The notes: a model not told the origin generated them from the letters alone. A stretch of DNA of 64,000 bases from Brevibacterium renqingii (GCF_017808105.1 NZ_JADBHF010000005.1:1-64000), one strand, 5' to 3'; shown: positions 53,308 to 62,595, numbered from the stretch's first letter. Numbers and translations: made by a program.

Positions 53308-54338
53308 GTCTGCTCCAGCAGAGTCAGCGCCTGCTGCGCGAGGTCCTCGACTCCGGCGCCGGCGGCCTCCGGATCGAGGTCGAGATCGCCCATCTTCCCG
53401 GTCGCGAGCCGAGTGTAGACGCCTTCGCGGATACATGCGAGCTTCCACATCGCGAAGGCCGAATAGTAGCCGACATCGTGGACTTCGTGGCCGCTGGCCT
53501 CCTGATAGCGGTCGATGAGCTCGTCCGTCGACGGGAAGCCGTCCTCGGCGGTCGGCACCCAGATGCTCGTGTACTCTTCGGGCACGGTGAGCATGGCGAT
53601 GAAGTAGCCGAGGTCGGTGAGCACCTCCCCGACAGCGGTGAGCTCCCAGTCGACGACGGCGTTGACCGCTCCGCTGGGGGAGAAGATGAGGTTGTTGGGT
53701 TTGTAGTCGCCGTGGGCGATGCCCACGGGACTGCCCGCGGGGTCGGGCATGGATTTCAGCAGGACGTCGTGGACCTCGTGGATCATCGGGGTCTCACGCA
53801 TCGCGATCTGCTCCACCTGGCCGAGCCATCGCCGCAGCTGACGTTCGATGAGACCCCCGGGCCGGCGCAGATCACCCAGTCCGACCTCGTCGATGTCGAC
53901 CGCATGGATGGCTGCGAGGGTGTCGATCATCCCGAGAGCGCAGGAGCGTTTGTCGTCCGGGCCGGGCCCGTCGGGGATCCGCGCCCAGTCGTCGGGAGCG
54001 TTGATCGCAAAACCGGGACAGTGGTCCATGAAGACGAAGGGCACATCGAGGACCTCGGGGTCGTCGACGATCTCGAGCACATTGGGCACCGGGACGGCGC
54101 TGCCGGACAATGCCGACATGATCCGCCCCTCACGAGCGACGTTGTGCGCGCTGCCTCCCTCGTGGCCCAGAGGCGGGCGGCGGAGAACCCAGCGGGGACT
54201 GTCGGCGACAGTGATGGTGAATGTGAGGTTCGACCGGCCGATGGACATGACTTCGACGTCGAAGTCCCTGACTCCGAACCTCTGCTCGATCCATCTGCCG
54301 ATGCTCTGCGCATCGAATCCTGCCGGTGCCTGCGTCAT
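53304..54338 (-). CDS. phosphotransferase family protein (APH-like; ACAD10/11 kinase domain type)
   Basis: A 344-residue aminoglycoside-phosphotransferase-fold kinase. The ATP-binding part has SNLTFTITVADSPRWVLRRPP and the catalytic Brenner-type motif is GIAHGDYKPNNLIF, followed by the metal motif VDWE. LDVPFVFMDHCPGFAI and SCALGMIDTLAAIHAVDIDEVGL are characteristic of the kinase half of ACAD10/11. Proteins like this phosphorylate 4-hydroxyacyl-CoA rather than drugs. First gene of the operon; it overlaps the SDR gene by four bases. A TGAAC-n4-GTTCA palindrome lies 17 bases upstream. Confidence 0.87.
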   Translation of the reverse strand: MTQAPAGFDAQSIGRWIEQRFGVRDFDVEVMSIGRSNLTFTITVADSPRWVLRRPPLGHEGGSAHNVAREGRIMSALSGSAVPVPNVLEIVDDPEVLDVPFVFMDHCPGFAINAPDDWARIPDGPGPDDKRSCALGMIDTLAAIHAVDIDEVGLGDLRRPGGLIERQLRRWLGQVEQIAMRETPMIHEVHDVLLKSMPDPAGSPVGIAHGDYKPNNLIFSPSGAVNAVVDWELTAVGEVLTDLGYFIAMLTVPEEYTSIWVPTAEDGFPSTDELIDRYQEASGHEVHDVGYYSAFAMWKLACIREGVYTRLATGKMGDLDLDPEAAGAGVEDLAQQALTLLEQT

Positions 54339-54354
54339 CCTTGACCTTCCCGAG

Positions 54355-54368
54355 TGAACAATCGTTCA
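54355..54368. promoter_or_regulatory. palindromic operator, divergent promoter region
   Basis: TGAACAATCGTTCA is a near-perfect dyad (TGAAC-n4-GTTCA) in the 174-base gap between the divergent phosphotransferase operon and quinone oxidoreductase gene. A further GTTCA half-site follows at 54374-54378. It is the kind of site bound by TetR-family repressors. The TetR at 56854 is the nearest candidate. Confidence 0.6.
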
Positions 54369-54512
54369 GTAGAGTTCACAGTATTCAAAGCGGGCAGGGG
54401 AGTCAAGCCGTGAAAGTGACCGCCGTCACCGGCGCAGATGTGATAGGGCTTGAGCTATCGCCGCGGCGAGACGCCCACCGGGCCCGCACCCGACAACGAC
54501 AGTGAGGACACC

Positions 54513-55484
54513 ATGAAAGCCATCCGCGTCACCGCCCTGACCGGTCCCGATGATGTTGAGCTCGCCGAGGTGGAGCGTCCGAGCCCCGGCCCCGAGCAGG
54601 TCCTCATCGACGTCGCCTATGCGGGCGTGACCTTCCCCGAGCTCCTGCAGACCCGCGGCATGTATCAGACGAAGCACGAGCTGCCCTTCGTCCTCGGCTC
54701 CGAGGCCTCGGGCATCGTCGCTGAGGCGGGTCCGGGCTCCCGCTTCTCCGTCGGTGATCGAGTGGCTGCGATCACGGGAGTCGCCACCTTCGCCGAGTAC
54801 CTGCTCGCCGATGATGCCTCGACCATGGCGCTGCCGGACACCGTCAGCCTCGCCCACGGTGCGGGCATGCCGATGAACGTGCTCACCGCTGATTTCGCCC
54901 TCCGGGTCCGCGCCGGGGCTCAGCCGGGGCAGAGCGTGCTCGTCCACGGTGCTGCCGGCGGATTGGGTTCGGCGGCTGTGCAGATGGCGCTGGCGATGGA
55001 GCTCGAGGTCATCGCTGTCGTGTCCACGGAGGCGAAGGCCGCAGCGGTGCGAGAGCTCGGCGCCGATCACGTGGTGCTCGCCGACGGCTTCAAGGACGCG
55101 ACCAAGGAGATCAGCCCACGCGGGGTCGACTATGTCGTCGATCCCGTGGGAGGCGACCGCTTCACCGACTCCACGCGTGTGCTCGCCCCGTTCGGCCGCC
55201 TGCTCGTCCTCGGCTTCACCGCCGGGGAGATCCCTTCGGTCAAGGTCAACCGTCTGCTGCTGAAGAACATCTCGGTCGACGGGGTGGCCTGGGGTGCGGC
55301 AACGGTCGGCGATCGTTCCTTCATCGCCAGGCAGTGGGAGGCAGTCAGCGGGCATATCGCGGCGGGACGGCTCAATCCGCGCATCCACGCGACCTATCCG
55401 CTGGCCGAAGCCTCCCAGGCGCTCAGGGCACTCGATGAGCGTGCGGTCATGGGCAAGGTGCTCCTCGAAGCCGCGGGGGAGTGA
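54513..55484 (+). CDS. NADPH:quinone oxidoreductase family protein (zinc-free MDR)
   Basis: A 323-residue medium-chain dehydrogenase/reductase of the quinone oxidoreductase group. The N-terminal GroES-like domain opens MKAIRVTALTGPDDVEL, with FVLGSEASGIVAEAG. The nucleotide-binding motif HGAAGGLGSAAVQMA lies near residue 148. The catalytic-zinc cysteine and histidine of alcohol dehydrogenases are absent, as usual for this group. The ATG at 54513 has GAGG five bases upstream. It is divergent from the phosphotransferase operon and shares the operator region, so it may be co-regulated and reduce an enone or quinone intermediate. Confidence 0.88.
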   Translation: MKAIRVTALTGPDDVELAEVERPSPGPEQVLIDVAYAGVTFPELLQTRGMYQTKHELPFVLGSEASGIVAEAGPGSRFSVGDRVAAITGVATFAEYLLADDASTMALPDTVSLAHGAGMPMNVLTADFALRVRAGAQPGQSVLVHGAAGGLGSAAVQMALAMELEVIAVVSTEAKAAAVRELGADHVVLADGFKDATKEISPRGVDYVVDPVGGDRFTDSTRVLAPFGRLLVLGFTAGEIPSVKVNRLLLKNISVDGVAWGAATVGDRSFIARQWEAVSGHIAAGRLNPRIHATYPLAEASQALRALDERAVMGKVLLEAAGE

Positions 55485-55493
55485 CGCTGCGCA

Positions 55494-56657
55494 TCACCTC
55501 TTGTGTCGGGAGGCGATGTCGCGTCCGATGAGCTCCTTCATCACTTCGTTGGCGCCGCCGAAGATGGCCTGAATGCGGTTGTCCTTGAATGCTCGGGCGA
55601 TGGGGAATTCGAGCATGTAGCCATAGCCGCCGAAGAGCTGCAGGCACCGGTTGACGACCTCGATCTCGAGATCGGACCCGAGGTACTTCGCCTTCGCCGC
55701 ATCCACGGCGGTGAGTTCGCCGACGTTGAGCGCGAGTGCGCAGCGGTCGACGAAGGCTTCGAGGGCGTCGACGCGCGTCTCGAGCTCGGCGAGTTCGAAG
55801 CGCGTGTTCTGGAAGTCGCCGATCGTCTGTCCGAAGGCCGGGCGCTCGAACACGTACTCAGCCGTCCATTCCAGGGCGGCGCGGGCCGCGGCGAGCGTGC
55901 CGGAGCCGATGAGCAGACGCTCGGTCGGCAGGTTGACCATGAGATGGATGAAGCCCCGATCGAGTTCGCCGAGCAGCGCCTCGGCGGGCACCCGGACGTC
56001 CGAGAAGGAGAGTTCGGCAGTGTCCTGCGCGTCCATGCCGAGCTTCCGCAGCTTCCGTCCGCGCTCGAATCCGGGGGTGTCGGCGTCGACGATGAACAGC
56101 GAGGTGCCGCGAGAGGCCTTGGCCTCCGTGTCGGTCCTGGCGACGACGATGACGAAGTCGCAGTGGATGCCGTTGGTGATGAAAGTCTTCGCTCCGTTGA
56201 TCACCCAGTCATCGCCGTCGCGGAGAGCCTTCGTCGTGATTCCCTGGAGATCCGAACCGGCGTTGGGCTCGGTCATCGCGATCGCCCCGATCATCTCTCC
56301 CGAAGCCAGGCCGGTGAGATACTTCTCCTTCTGGGCCTGCGTGCCGAACGCCATGAGATATCCGGGCACGATGCCGTCGGAGACACCCCAACCGCTGGTG
56401 GCCGAGCCGACGCCCCGACGGGCGATCTCTTCGCTGCGCACCATGTCGAAGCGGAAGTCCGTGACCCCGGCACCGCCGAACTCCTCGGGGATGGTCAGAC
56501 CGATGACGCCCGCCCGTGCGGCCCTGCACCACATCTCGCGATCGACGAGGTGATCCTCTTCCCACTGGTCGATATGGGGCACGACCTCCCGGTCGAGGAA
56601 GGCGGCGACGGTGCCGCGGAAGGCTTCGTGGTCCTCGTCGTACAGGTTTCTCTTCAC
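55494..56657 (-). CDS. acyl-CoA dehydrogenase
   Basis: A 387-residue acyl-CoA dehydrogenase of the standard two-domain flavoprotein type. It has MIGAIAMTEPNAGSDLQGI, DDWVINGAKTFITNGIHCDFVIV, and the C-terminal QLFGGYGYMLEFPIARAFKDNRIQAIFGGANEVMKELIGR. The R/FxDxR...I.GG.nEv region forms the FAD and active-site end. The gene is convergent with the quinone oxidoreductase (nine bases between stops) and divergent from the TetR gene at 56854, separated by about 196 bases that hold direct repeats. Its substrate is probably an acyl-CoA made by one of the two nearby ligases. Confidence 0.9.
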   Translation of the reverse strand: MKRNLYDEDHEAFRGTVAAFLDREVVPHIDQWEEDHLVDREMWCRAARAGVIGLTIPEEFGGAGVTDFRFDMVRSEEIARRGVGSATSGWGVSDGIVPGYLMAFGTQAQKEKYLTGLASGEMIGAIAMTEPNAGSDLQGITTKALRDGDDWVINGAKTFITNGIHCDFVIVVARTDTEAKASRGTSLFIVDADTPGFERGRKLRKLGMDAQDTAELSFSDVRVPAEALLGELDRGFIHLMVNLPTERLLIGSGTLAAARAALEWTAEYVFERPAFGQTIGDFQNTRFELAELETRVDALEAFVDRCALALNVGELTAVDAAKAKYLGSDLEIEVVNRCLQLFGGYGYMLEFPIARAFKDNRIQAIFGGANEVMKELIGRDIASRHKR

Positions 56658-56797
56658 AGTGTCGGTCCTCTTCTGCTGTGGTCGTCGGCGATCGGCTCAC
56701 CGATGCGAGGGCTGCGGGGTCTCGCGCCGTGCGTGTGATCGCCCTCACTGATCGTGCGCTCAGCTTGACAGCTCAGGAAAAAACAGTCAACACGGAC

Positions 56798-56822
56798 CGT
56801 AACTGTGAGATAGTCGTAACTG
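56798..56822. promoter_or_regulatory. 8-bp direct repeat in the acd/tetR divergent region
   Basis: CGTAACTG occurs at 56798-56805 and 56815-56822, 17 bases apart. A TTGACA hexamer (56765-56770) and, on the other strand, TTGACT (rc of 56785-56790) suggest divergent promoters here. The repeats lie just before the TetR start (56854) and may be its operator, although they are not palindromic. Confidence 0.45.
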
Positions 56823-56853
56823 ACGAGACTTGTCGAAGCAGACGGAGGGCACA

Positions 56854-57522
56854 GTGGACGCCCGCAACCAGGCCGATCGAACGGCGGTTTCGCGTGAGCT
56901 CATCCTCGACGCGACGATCGAATGCCTGCTCCGGGAGGGCTACTCCGCGACGACGACGGTCAAGGTCCAGTCCCTGGCCGGTGTCACCCGCGGACGCCTG
57001 CTCCACCACTTCCCGTCGAAACAGGCCCTGCTCACTGCCGCGGTCGCCCGCCTCGGCGAGCAACGGCTCGACCGACGGCTCGAGGACGGCGGGGACGAAC
57101 TCGATCACATGCTCGACGCCGAACGCCCGGCCGACGACGAGGTGGGGCCGCGCATCGATTGGGCGATCGTGAGCCTGTGGACGGGACTCATGCACAAGAG
57201 CTTCTTCTCCGCCCTCGAATTGTGGACGGCCTCGCGGACCGATGACGAGCTTGCTGACAGTGTGCGCAGCCACGAGAAGGTCGTGCTCGACAGGGTCAGA
57301 GACAATGCGAAGGACCTGTTCGGCCCGGTCGTCGCCGCTGCCCCGGACTACGACGAGATCTTCACGATGCTGTTCGCGAGCATGCGGGGGATGGCGGTGA
57401 CCTACACCTTCTCCCGCCGCGACCCTCGACATGAGCCGATGATCGGCACCTGGCAGTCGGTCGCACGCTCGCTGCTGTCGTACCATCTCGCCGAAGGCGG
57501 CGAGACTTCAGCTGCGCACTGA
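56854..57522 (+). CDS. TetR/AcrR family transcriptional regulator
   Basis: A 222-residue regulator with an N-terminal helix-turn-helix (TIECLLREGYSATTTVKVQSLAGVTRGRLLHHFPSKQALLTAAV) and a helical effector domain. The GTG at 56854 has GGAGGG five bases upstream, better than the TTG at 56830. It is divergent from an acyl-CoA dehydrogenase gene and followed after 59 bases by an acyl-CoA ligase gene. It probably represses these catabolic genes and responds to an acyl-CoA. Confidence 0.9.
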   Translation: MDARNQADRTAVSRELILDATIECLLREGYSATTTVKVQSLAGVTRGRLLHHFPSKQALLTAAVARLGEQRLDRRLEDGGDELDHMLDAERPADDEVGPRIDWAIVSLWTGLMHKSFFSALELWTASRTDDELADSVRSHEKVVLDRVRDNAKDLFGPVVAAAPDYDEIFTMLFASMRGMAVTYTFSRRDPRHEPMIGTWQSVARSLLSYHLAEGGETSAAH

Positions 57523-57581
57523 CGGCGGAGAGCAGATCCGAGAACCCGAGCACCGGAAAAGCCGAACACAAGGAAGTGATC

Positions 57582-59159
57582 ATGTATCCAGGCAGATGGG
57601 CAGCACAGAATCCCGAGAAACCGGCGATGATCATGGCCGACACCGAAGCGGTCCTCAGCTACGGCGAATTGGAGGACAGATCGCTGCGGCTGGCCAACCA
57701 TCTGCGCTCTTCGGGCGTCTCCCCAGGCGATCACATCGCAGTGATGGCGGAGAACCGCTTCGAAGTCGTCGAAGCGCTGTGGGCGGCGCTGCGAACCGGC
57801 GGGATCATCACCGTCGTCAACACTCACCTCACCGCTGCGGAATCCGCCTATATCGTCAGCGACTGCGACGCCGTCGTGCTCATCGTCTCGACCCAGGTCG
57901 AGCACGCCGCCGAGCTGGCGCGGTCGTGCAGCCACGTCGCTCACCGGATCCGCATCGGTGAGACCCCGAGGGGAGACGACGCCGCGGCATTCAGCGGCTG
58001 GGACGAGTATGAGACCGTCCTCGCCGCCGCCTCGGACGAGAAGCCGGAGATGGAGCCGCGCGGCGATGACATGCTCTACTCCTCGGGGACGACGGGGCGT
58101 CCGAAGGGAATCCTGCCGGCACCGAAGGGGCTGACGATCGAATCCGAAGGCGTGCCGACCATTCAGCTCTTCACAGCCGCCTACGGCTTCGCCGAGGACT
58201 CCGTCTACCTCTCACCGGCCCCGCTCTATCACGCAGCGCCGCTGCGGTTCGTCATGACGACCCATGCGCGGGGCGGAACCGCGGTCATCATGCCGAAGTT
58301 CGATGCGGAGACATCACTGCATCTCATCGAGAAGCACGGAATCACGCACTCCCAGTGGGTGCCGACCATGTTCATCCGCATGCTCAAGCTTCCCGAGAAG
58401 GTGCGCAGATCCTATGACGTCAGCAGCCTGAGAGCCGCGATACACGCGGCCGCGCCCTGTCCACCGGAGGTAAAACGCGCCATGATCGAGTGGTGGGGCC
58501 CGGTCATCTGCGAATACTATGCGGCCACCGAAGCCATCGGAGTCACACTCATCGACAGTGAGCAGGCGCTCGCCCGACCCGGATCGGTGGGACGCGACGG
58601 AGTGCTGGGAACGGTGCACATCTGCGGCCCGGACGGACAGGAGCTGCCGACCGGCGAGGTCGGCCTCATCTACTTCGAACGCACAGACACACCGCTGTTC
58701 GAATACTACAAAGATCCGGAGAAGACGCAGGCCTCACGCCACCCCGAGCACCCGGAGACCTGGGCGACAGCCGGAGACATGGGCTGGCTCGATGAGGACC
58801 GATATCTCTACATCGCCGACCGAGCGAGCGGCCTCATCATCTCCGGAGGGGTCAACATCTACCCCCAGGAGATCGAGAATGCGCTCGCCGTCCACGAGGC
58901 TGTGGCCGATGTCGCCGTCATCGGCAGAGCCCACGACGAACTGGGTACGGTTCCCGTCGCATACGTGGAGCTGGCTGAGGGAATCCGCCAGGAAGGGCGT
59001 GCAGCAGAGCTCGCGGACTGGCTGAACGGGCGGCTCGGCCGCTTCAAGATCCCTCGCGAGTTCCATTTCGTCGAGAGCCTGCCGCGGACTCCGACGGGCA
59101 AACTCGTCAAACGTCGTCTTCCCGATCTCGAGGCCCTGCCGCAGTCCTCTGTGCAGTAG
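57582..59159 (+). CDS. acyl-CoA synthetase (AMP-binding, ANL superfamily)
   Basis: A 525-residue acid-CoA ligase. Motifs: phosphate loop MLYSSGTTGRPKGI, adenine-binding EYYAATEAIG, TAGDMGWLDEDRYLYIADRASGLIISGGVNIYPQEIE, and the catalytic Lys in RTPTGKLVKRRL. The TGD motif reads AGD (TAGDMGW). The ATG at 57582 is preferred over the GTG at 57576 because AAGGAAG is spaced five to six bases from it. It follows the TetR gene in the same direction and is convergent with the MHS transporter gene (15 bases between stops). Confidence 0.88.
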   Translation: MYPGRWAAQNPEKPAMIMADTEAVLSYGELEDRSLRLANHLRSSGVSPGDHIAVMAENRFEVVEALWAALRTGGIITVVNTHLTAAESAYIVSDCDAVVLIVSTQVEHAAELARSCSHVAHRIRIGETPRGDDAAAFSGWDEYETVLAAASDEKPEMEPRGDDMLYSSGTTGRPKGILPAPKGLTIESEGVPTIQLFTAAYGFAEDSVYLSPAPLYHAAPLRFVMTTHARGGTAVIMPKFDAETSLHLIEKHGITHSQWVPTMFIRMLKLPEKVRRSYDVSSLRAAIHAAAPCPPEVKRAMIEWWGPVICEYYAATEAIGVTLIDSEQALARPGSVGRDGVLGTVHICGPDGQELPTGEVGLIYFERTDTPLFEYYKDPEKTQASRHPEHPETWATAGDMGWLDEDRYLYIADRASGLIISGGVNIYPQEIENALAVHEAVADVAVIGRAHDELGTVPVAYVELAEGIRQEGRAAELADWLNGRLGRFKIPREFHFVESLPRTPTGKLVKRRLPDLEALPQSSVQ

Positions 59160-59174
59160 CTGTCGGCCCGGCCG

Positions 59175-60554
59175 TCATTTCGAATCAGTGGGCTCTGCCT
59201 CCTCGAAGACGATCTCGGCGCCCTCTTCGGGAAGACCCGCACCGCGCAGGGAGGCTCCCTTGGTCTCCTTCATGAACAGCGCGGCGACGAAGCCGATCAC
59301 GCATGCCCCCATGACATAGTAAGCGGGCACGATCGGATTGCCGGTCGCCTCGATGATCGCCTCGTTGACCGAGGGGGCGGTGCCGCCGAAGATCGCCGTG
59401 GACACGTTGTAGGAGATCGCGAAGCCCGCGAAGCGCACAGGGCCGGGGAACATCGCCGGGAAAGTCGCCGAGATCGTCGACAGCTGCGGGATGTAGAGGA
59501 CTCCGAGGACCGCAAGACCGATGAGCGCCCAGACGAAGCCGTTGGCCATGAGCATGAACATCGGGATGGCGGCGACGAAGAGGCCGATGAGGGAGAAGTA
59601 CCAGACGGGTTTGCGTCCGACCCTGTCGGACAGGACGCCGCCGAAGGGAATGAGAAGCATCATGAACGCCTGCGCCAGGAACATGACGGTCAGGGCGACC
59701 GACGAGCCCATGCCGACCTGGTTCTCCAGATAGCTGGGCATATAGGACAGGAGCGTGTAGTTGACGACGTTGACTGCGACGACCATGCCGCCGAGGACGA
59801 GCAGCTGCTTCTTGTAGTGGGCGAACAGGCTGCGGAAGACTTCCTTGACCGATTTACCCTGATCGTTGTCGTCGAGCTCTTCGTAGACCGGGGATTCGTC
59901 GAGCCGTGACCTCAGATACAGGCCCACGACTCCGAGAACGCCTGCCATCATGAAGGGGATCCTCCAGCCCCAGGCCATCATGGTCTCCTCTCCGAGCCCG
60001 AGCTGGAGCAGGAGCACCACGAGGGAGCCTGCGGCCATACCCGCCAGAGTGCCGAACTCGAGGAAGCTGCCGAAGAATCCCCTTCGCCTGTCAGGAGCGT
60101 ACTCGGCCATGAATGTCGCGGCACCGCCGTACTCTCCTCCGGAGGAGAAGCCCTGAATGACGCGCAGCAGTACGAGGATGATCGGAGCGAGGACGCCGAT
60201 CGTCGCATAGCTGGGGAGGAGGCCGATGCAGAAGGTCGATCCGGCCATGAGGAGGATCGTCAATGCCAGGACTCTCTTGCGACCCAGACGGTCGCCCATC
60301 GGCCCCCAGAAGATGCCGCCGAGCGGGCGGAAGACGAACGAGAAAGCGAACGTCAGAAGCGTGAGCAGCGTCCCCTTCTCTCCGGGGAAGAAATGCTGCG
60401 TGATGTAGGTGACCGATACGGCGAAGAGGCCGTAGTCGAACCATTCGGTCGCGTTTCCTATCGCCGAGGCGACGACGGCTTTCCTCACCGTCTTGAGCTC
60501 CGGTTCGGGCGGGGATGCGGGAGATGTCGAATCATGGGTGTTGGGGTTGCTCAC
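59175..60554 (-). CDS. MFS transporter, metabolite:proton symporter (MHS/ProP-like)
   Basis: A 459-residue, 12-helix MHS-family symporter. The N-terminal ASAIGNATEWFDYGLFA and GDRLGRKRVLALTI (motif A) and the RVIQGFSSGGEYGGAATFMAEYAPDRRRG segment are characteristic of ProP, ShiA and related carriers of organic acids, betaines or shikimate. A roughly 25-residue Ser/Pro-rich N-terminus precedes helix 1. It lies at the end of the catabolic island, so it may import the acid activated by the ligases. A 466-base non-coding gap with an ACAGCG palindrome is upstream. Confidence 0.9.
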   Translation of the reverse strand: MSNPNTHDSTSPASPPEPELKTVRKAVVASAIGNATEWFDYGLFAVSVTYITQHFFPGEKGTLLTLLTFAFSFVFRPLGGIFWGPMGDRLGRKRVLALTILLMAGSTFCIGLLPSYATIGVLAPIILVLLRVIQGFSSGGEYGGAATFMAEYAPDRRRGFFGSFLEFGTLAGMAAGSLVVLLLQLGLGEETMMAWGWRIPFMMAGVLGVVGLYLRSRLDESPVYEELDDNDQGKSVKEVFRSLFAHYKKQLLVLGGMVVAVNVVNYTLLSYMPSYLENQVGMGSSVALTVMFLAQAFMMLLIPFGGVLSDRVGRKPVWYFSLIGLFVAAIPMFMLMANGFVWALIGLAVLGVLYIPQLSTISATFPAMFPGPVRFAGFAISYNVSTAIFGGTAPSVNEAIIEATGNPIVPAYYVMGACVIGFVAALFMKETKGASLRGAGLPEEGAEIVFEEAEPTDSK

Positions 60555-61020
60555 GAGTTCCTCCGATCGTACGAGTCGCCGTCGAGGCGGCCCTCAGCAG
60601 AAGCCGAAGTCACGCTACGAGCATCGACTCAGGGTTTCAACAGCGGATACGCTGTCAAATCAACGGCGTGTCCTCTCGACCCAAACAGGAAATCAAGCTT
60701 CTGACCTGGATCGATGGGCGGACGCTCCGGATCTCCGATCCTGTCCCCTTTCACAGGGAACCCTGAGGCGAGCGTTATGCTCGGTCGCATGTTCTCGGAC
60801 TTCGGCGATAGGGGGTCGCGAGACCGGGTTCGGCCGTCGCACAGTGCTTCGATGCGGGTGAGTATTCCCACATCCGAGCGGAATCCGTCCCGCCCACGGA
60901 CGGTGCCGGTCTTCCGCCCCCTAGACTGGGCCGCTGCGATTCCAGACGGAACGAGCATCGGAACCCAACAGCTCCGCCCCCGACAGTACGGTCGGTGGGG
61001 CACGGAAGGCAGCACGACCC
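60555..61020. other. 466-base intergenic region between divergent transporter genes
   Basis: No supported gene lies here; the short open frames lack start signals and plausible proteins. It must contain the promoters of the MHS transporter (leftward) and BCCT transporter (rightward). A palindrome ACAGCG-n4-CGCTGT occupies 60640-60655, next to a leftward TTGACA (rc of 60653-60658). A -10-like TAGACT at 60922-60927 points rightward without a good -35. I recognise no riboswitch or small RNA, but the length would allow one. Confidence 0.5.
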
Positions 61021-62595
61021 ATGGACCAGTCCAATACCCGTACGGAATCAACCGATCAGGAGGCTGATCCTCCTCCCGCAACCGCCGAATCCGCTCAGAC
61101 CGGGCGTGGTCGCATCGATTTTCCCGTTGCCGGAACGAGCGTGGGGATCCTCGCGACCTTCGTCGTTCTGGCCCTCATCCTCCCCGATCGCATGTCGACC
61201 TGGGTCGGAGACGCATTCGCCGCCTGCGCCGAGATCTTCGGCATGTACTGGCAGATCCTCCTGCTCGCGACATTCCTCATCGCGCTCGCCCTCATCTTCA
61301 CCCCCTGGGCGAAGGCCCGCTTGGGCAATCAGGCGCGACCGGACTTCAACCGCTTCGCCTGGATCGCGATGATCATGACGACTCTGCTCGCAGCCGGGGG
61401 AGTGTTCTGGGCCGCGGCTGAGCCGATGTACCACTACACCTCGACCCCTCCGTACTTCGGAGGCAGCGGCGTTGACGCCGTGGCCGCCGCACTGGCCACG
61501 AGCTTCATCGACTGGGGCTTCCTCGCCTGGGCGATCCTCGGGTCGTTGGGCACCATCGTGATGATGCGGGCGGCGGATAAGGGCATGCCGCTGCGCCCGC
61601 GAAGCCTTCTGTACCCGATCATGGGCAGACGTGCGGCCACCGGCCCGATTGCGGCGATCGTCGATGTCGTGTGCGTGATCTCCGTGGCGGCGGGGACCAT
61701 CGGTCCGGTCGGCTTCCTCGGTCTTCAGGTCTCCTACGGTCTGAACTCCCTGTTCGGGGTCCCCGATGTCTATCCCGTCCAGCTCCTCGTCATCGCGCTG
61801 CTCACCGCAGTCGCCGGTGTCAGTGTCTTCTCCGGCGTCAGCCGCGGAATCAGGTTCCTCAGCTCCGCGAATGTGTGGATGGCGCTCGGGCTCATGGCCG
61901 CAGTGCTCGTGCTCGGCTCGGCATGGTTCGTCGTCAAGAGCTACTTCAGCGGCGTCGCGCTCTATGTCACCGACTTCTTCAGCATGACGCTCTACCGCGG
62001 AGACACCGAGTGGCTCTCCGGCTGGACCGTGTTCTTCTTCGGCTGGTTCCTCGGCTATGCGCCCCTGATGGCGATCTTCGTCGCCCGGATCTCCAAGGGG
62101 CGGACGGTCCGCGATCTGCTCATCAGCACCACAGTCCTGCCTCCGATCGCCACGACCTTCTGGTTCACCGTGCTCGGCGGCACGGGCATCTTCCTCGAGC
62201 AGAGGACCGAGGGTTCGATCTCGAAGCCGCTCATGGACGGCGGACTGCCCGCCGCAGTCATGGCGATCAGCGACAACCTGCCGCTGTCGCTGATCATCAG
62301 TCTCGGCTTCCTCCTCCTGACGATGACCTTCGTTGCGACGACCACGGACTCGATGTCATTTGCGATGTCGCAGTCGTGCATGGCCTCGGGGGAGCCCTCG
62401 CCGAGGCTGAGAGCCACCTGGGCTCTGCTCATCGGCATCACCGCGGCCGTGCTCATCAGCCTCGGCGACGGAGGTGTCGATGCTCTGCAGTCGGCGATCG
62501 TCATCACCGCGGTGCCGGTGGGCTTCGTCATGCTGCCCTCGCTGGTCGCCGCTCCCGTCTTCGTGCGGCAGATGGCTCGTGAACAGAAGGTGTGA
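61021..62595 (+). CDS. BCCT family transporter (betaine/carnitine/choline type)
   Basis: A 524-residue, 12-helix transporter for trimethylammonium or related compounds, used for osmoprotection or nutrition. Family marks are FWAAAEPMYHYTSTPPYFGG (helix 3-4 region), GPVGFLGLQVSYGL, the Trp-rich WTVFFFGWFLGYAPLMAIFVARISKGRTVRDLL segment (helix 8), and ATTTDSMSFAMS in helix 10. The N-terminal tail is short and acidic, and the C-terminus ends soon after the last helix, so there is no long osmosensory tail as in BetP. GGAAGG precedes the ATG by ten bases. Confidence 0.88.
   Translation: MDQSNTRTESTDQEADPPPATAESAQTGRGRIDFPVAGTSVGILATFVVLALILPDRMSTWVGDAFAACAEIFGMYWQILLLATFLIALALIFTPWAKARLGNQARPDFNRFAWIAMIMTTLLAAGGVFWAAAEPMYHYTSTPPYFGGSGVDAVAAALATSFIDWGFLAWAILGSLGTIVMMRAADKGMPLRPRSLLYPIMGRRAATGPIAAIVDVVCVISVAAGTIGPVGFLGLQVSYGLNSLFGVPDVYPVQLLVIALLTAVAGVSVFSGVSRGIRFLSSANVWMALGLMAAVLVLGSAWFVVKSYFSGVALYVTDFFSMTLYRGDTEWLSGWTVFFFGWFLGYAPLMAIFVARISKGRTVRDLLISTTVLPPIATTFWFTVLGGTGIFLEQRTEGSISKPLMDGGLPAAVMAISDNLPLSLIISLGFLLLTMTFVATTTDSMSFAMSQSCMASGEPSPRLRATWALLIGITAAVLISLGDGGVDALQSAIVITAVPVGFVMLPSLVAAPVFVRQMAREQKV

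Noticed and set aside
53304..54338. Aminoglycoside resistance kinase
   Set aside because: The APH fold is shared, but sequence blocks and operon partners match the ACAD10/11 kinase domain rather than drug phosphotransferases.
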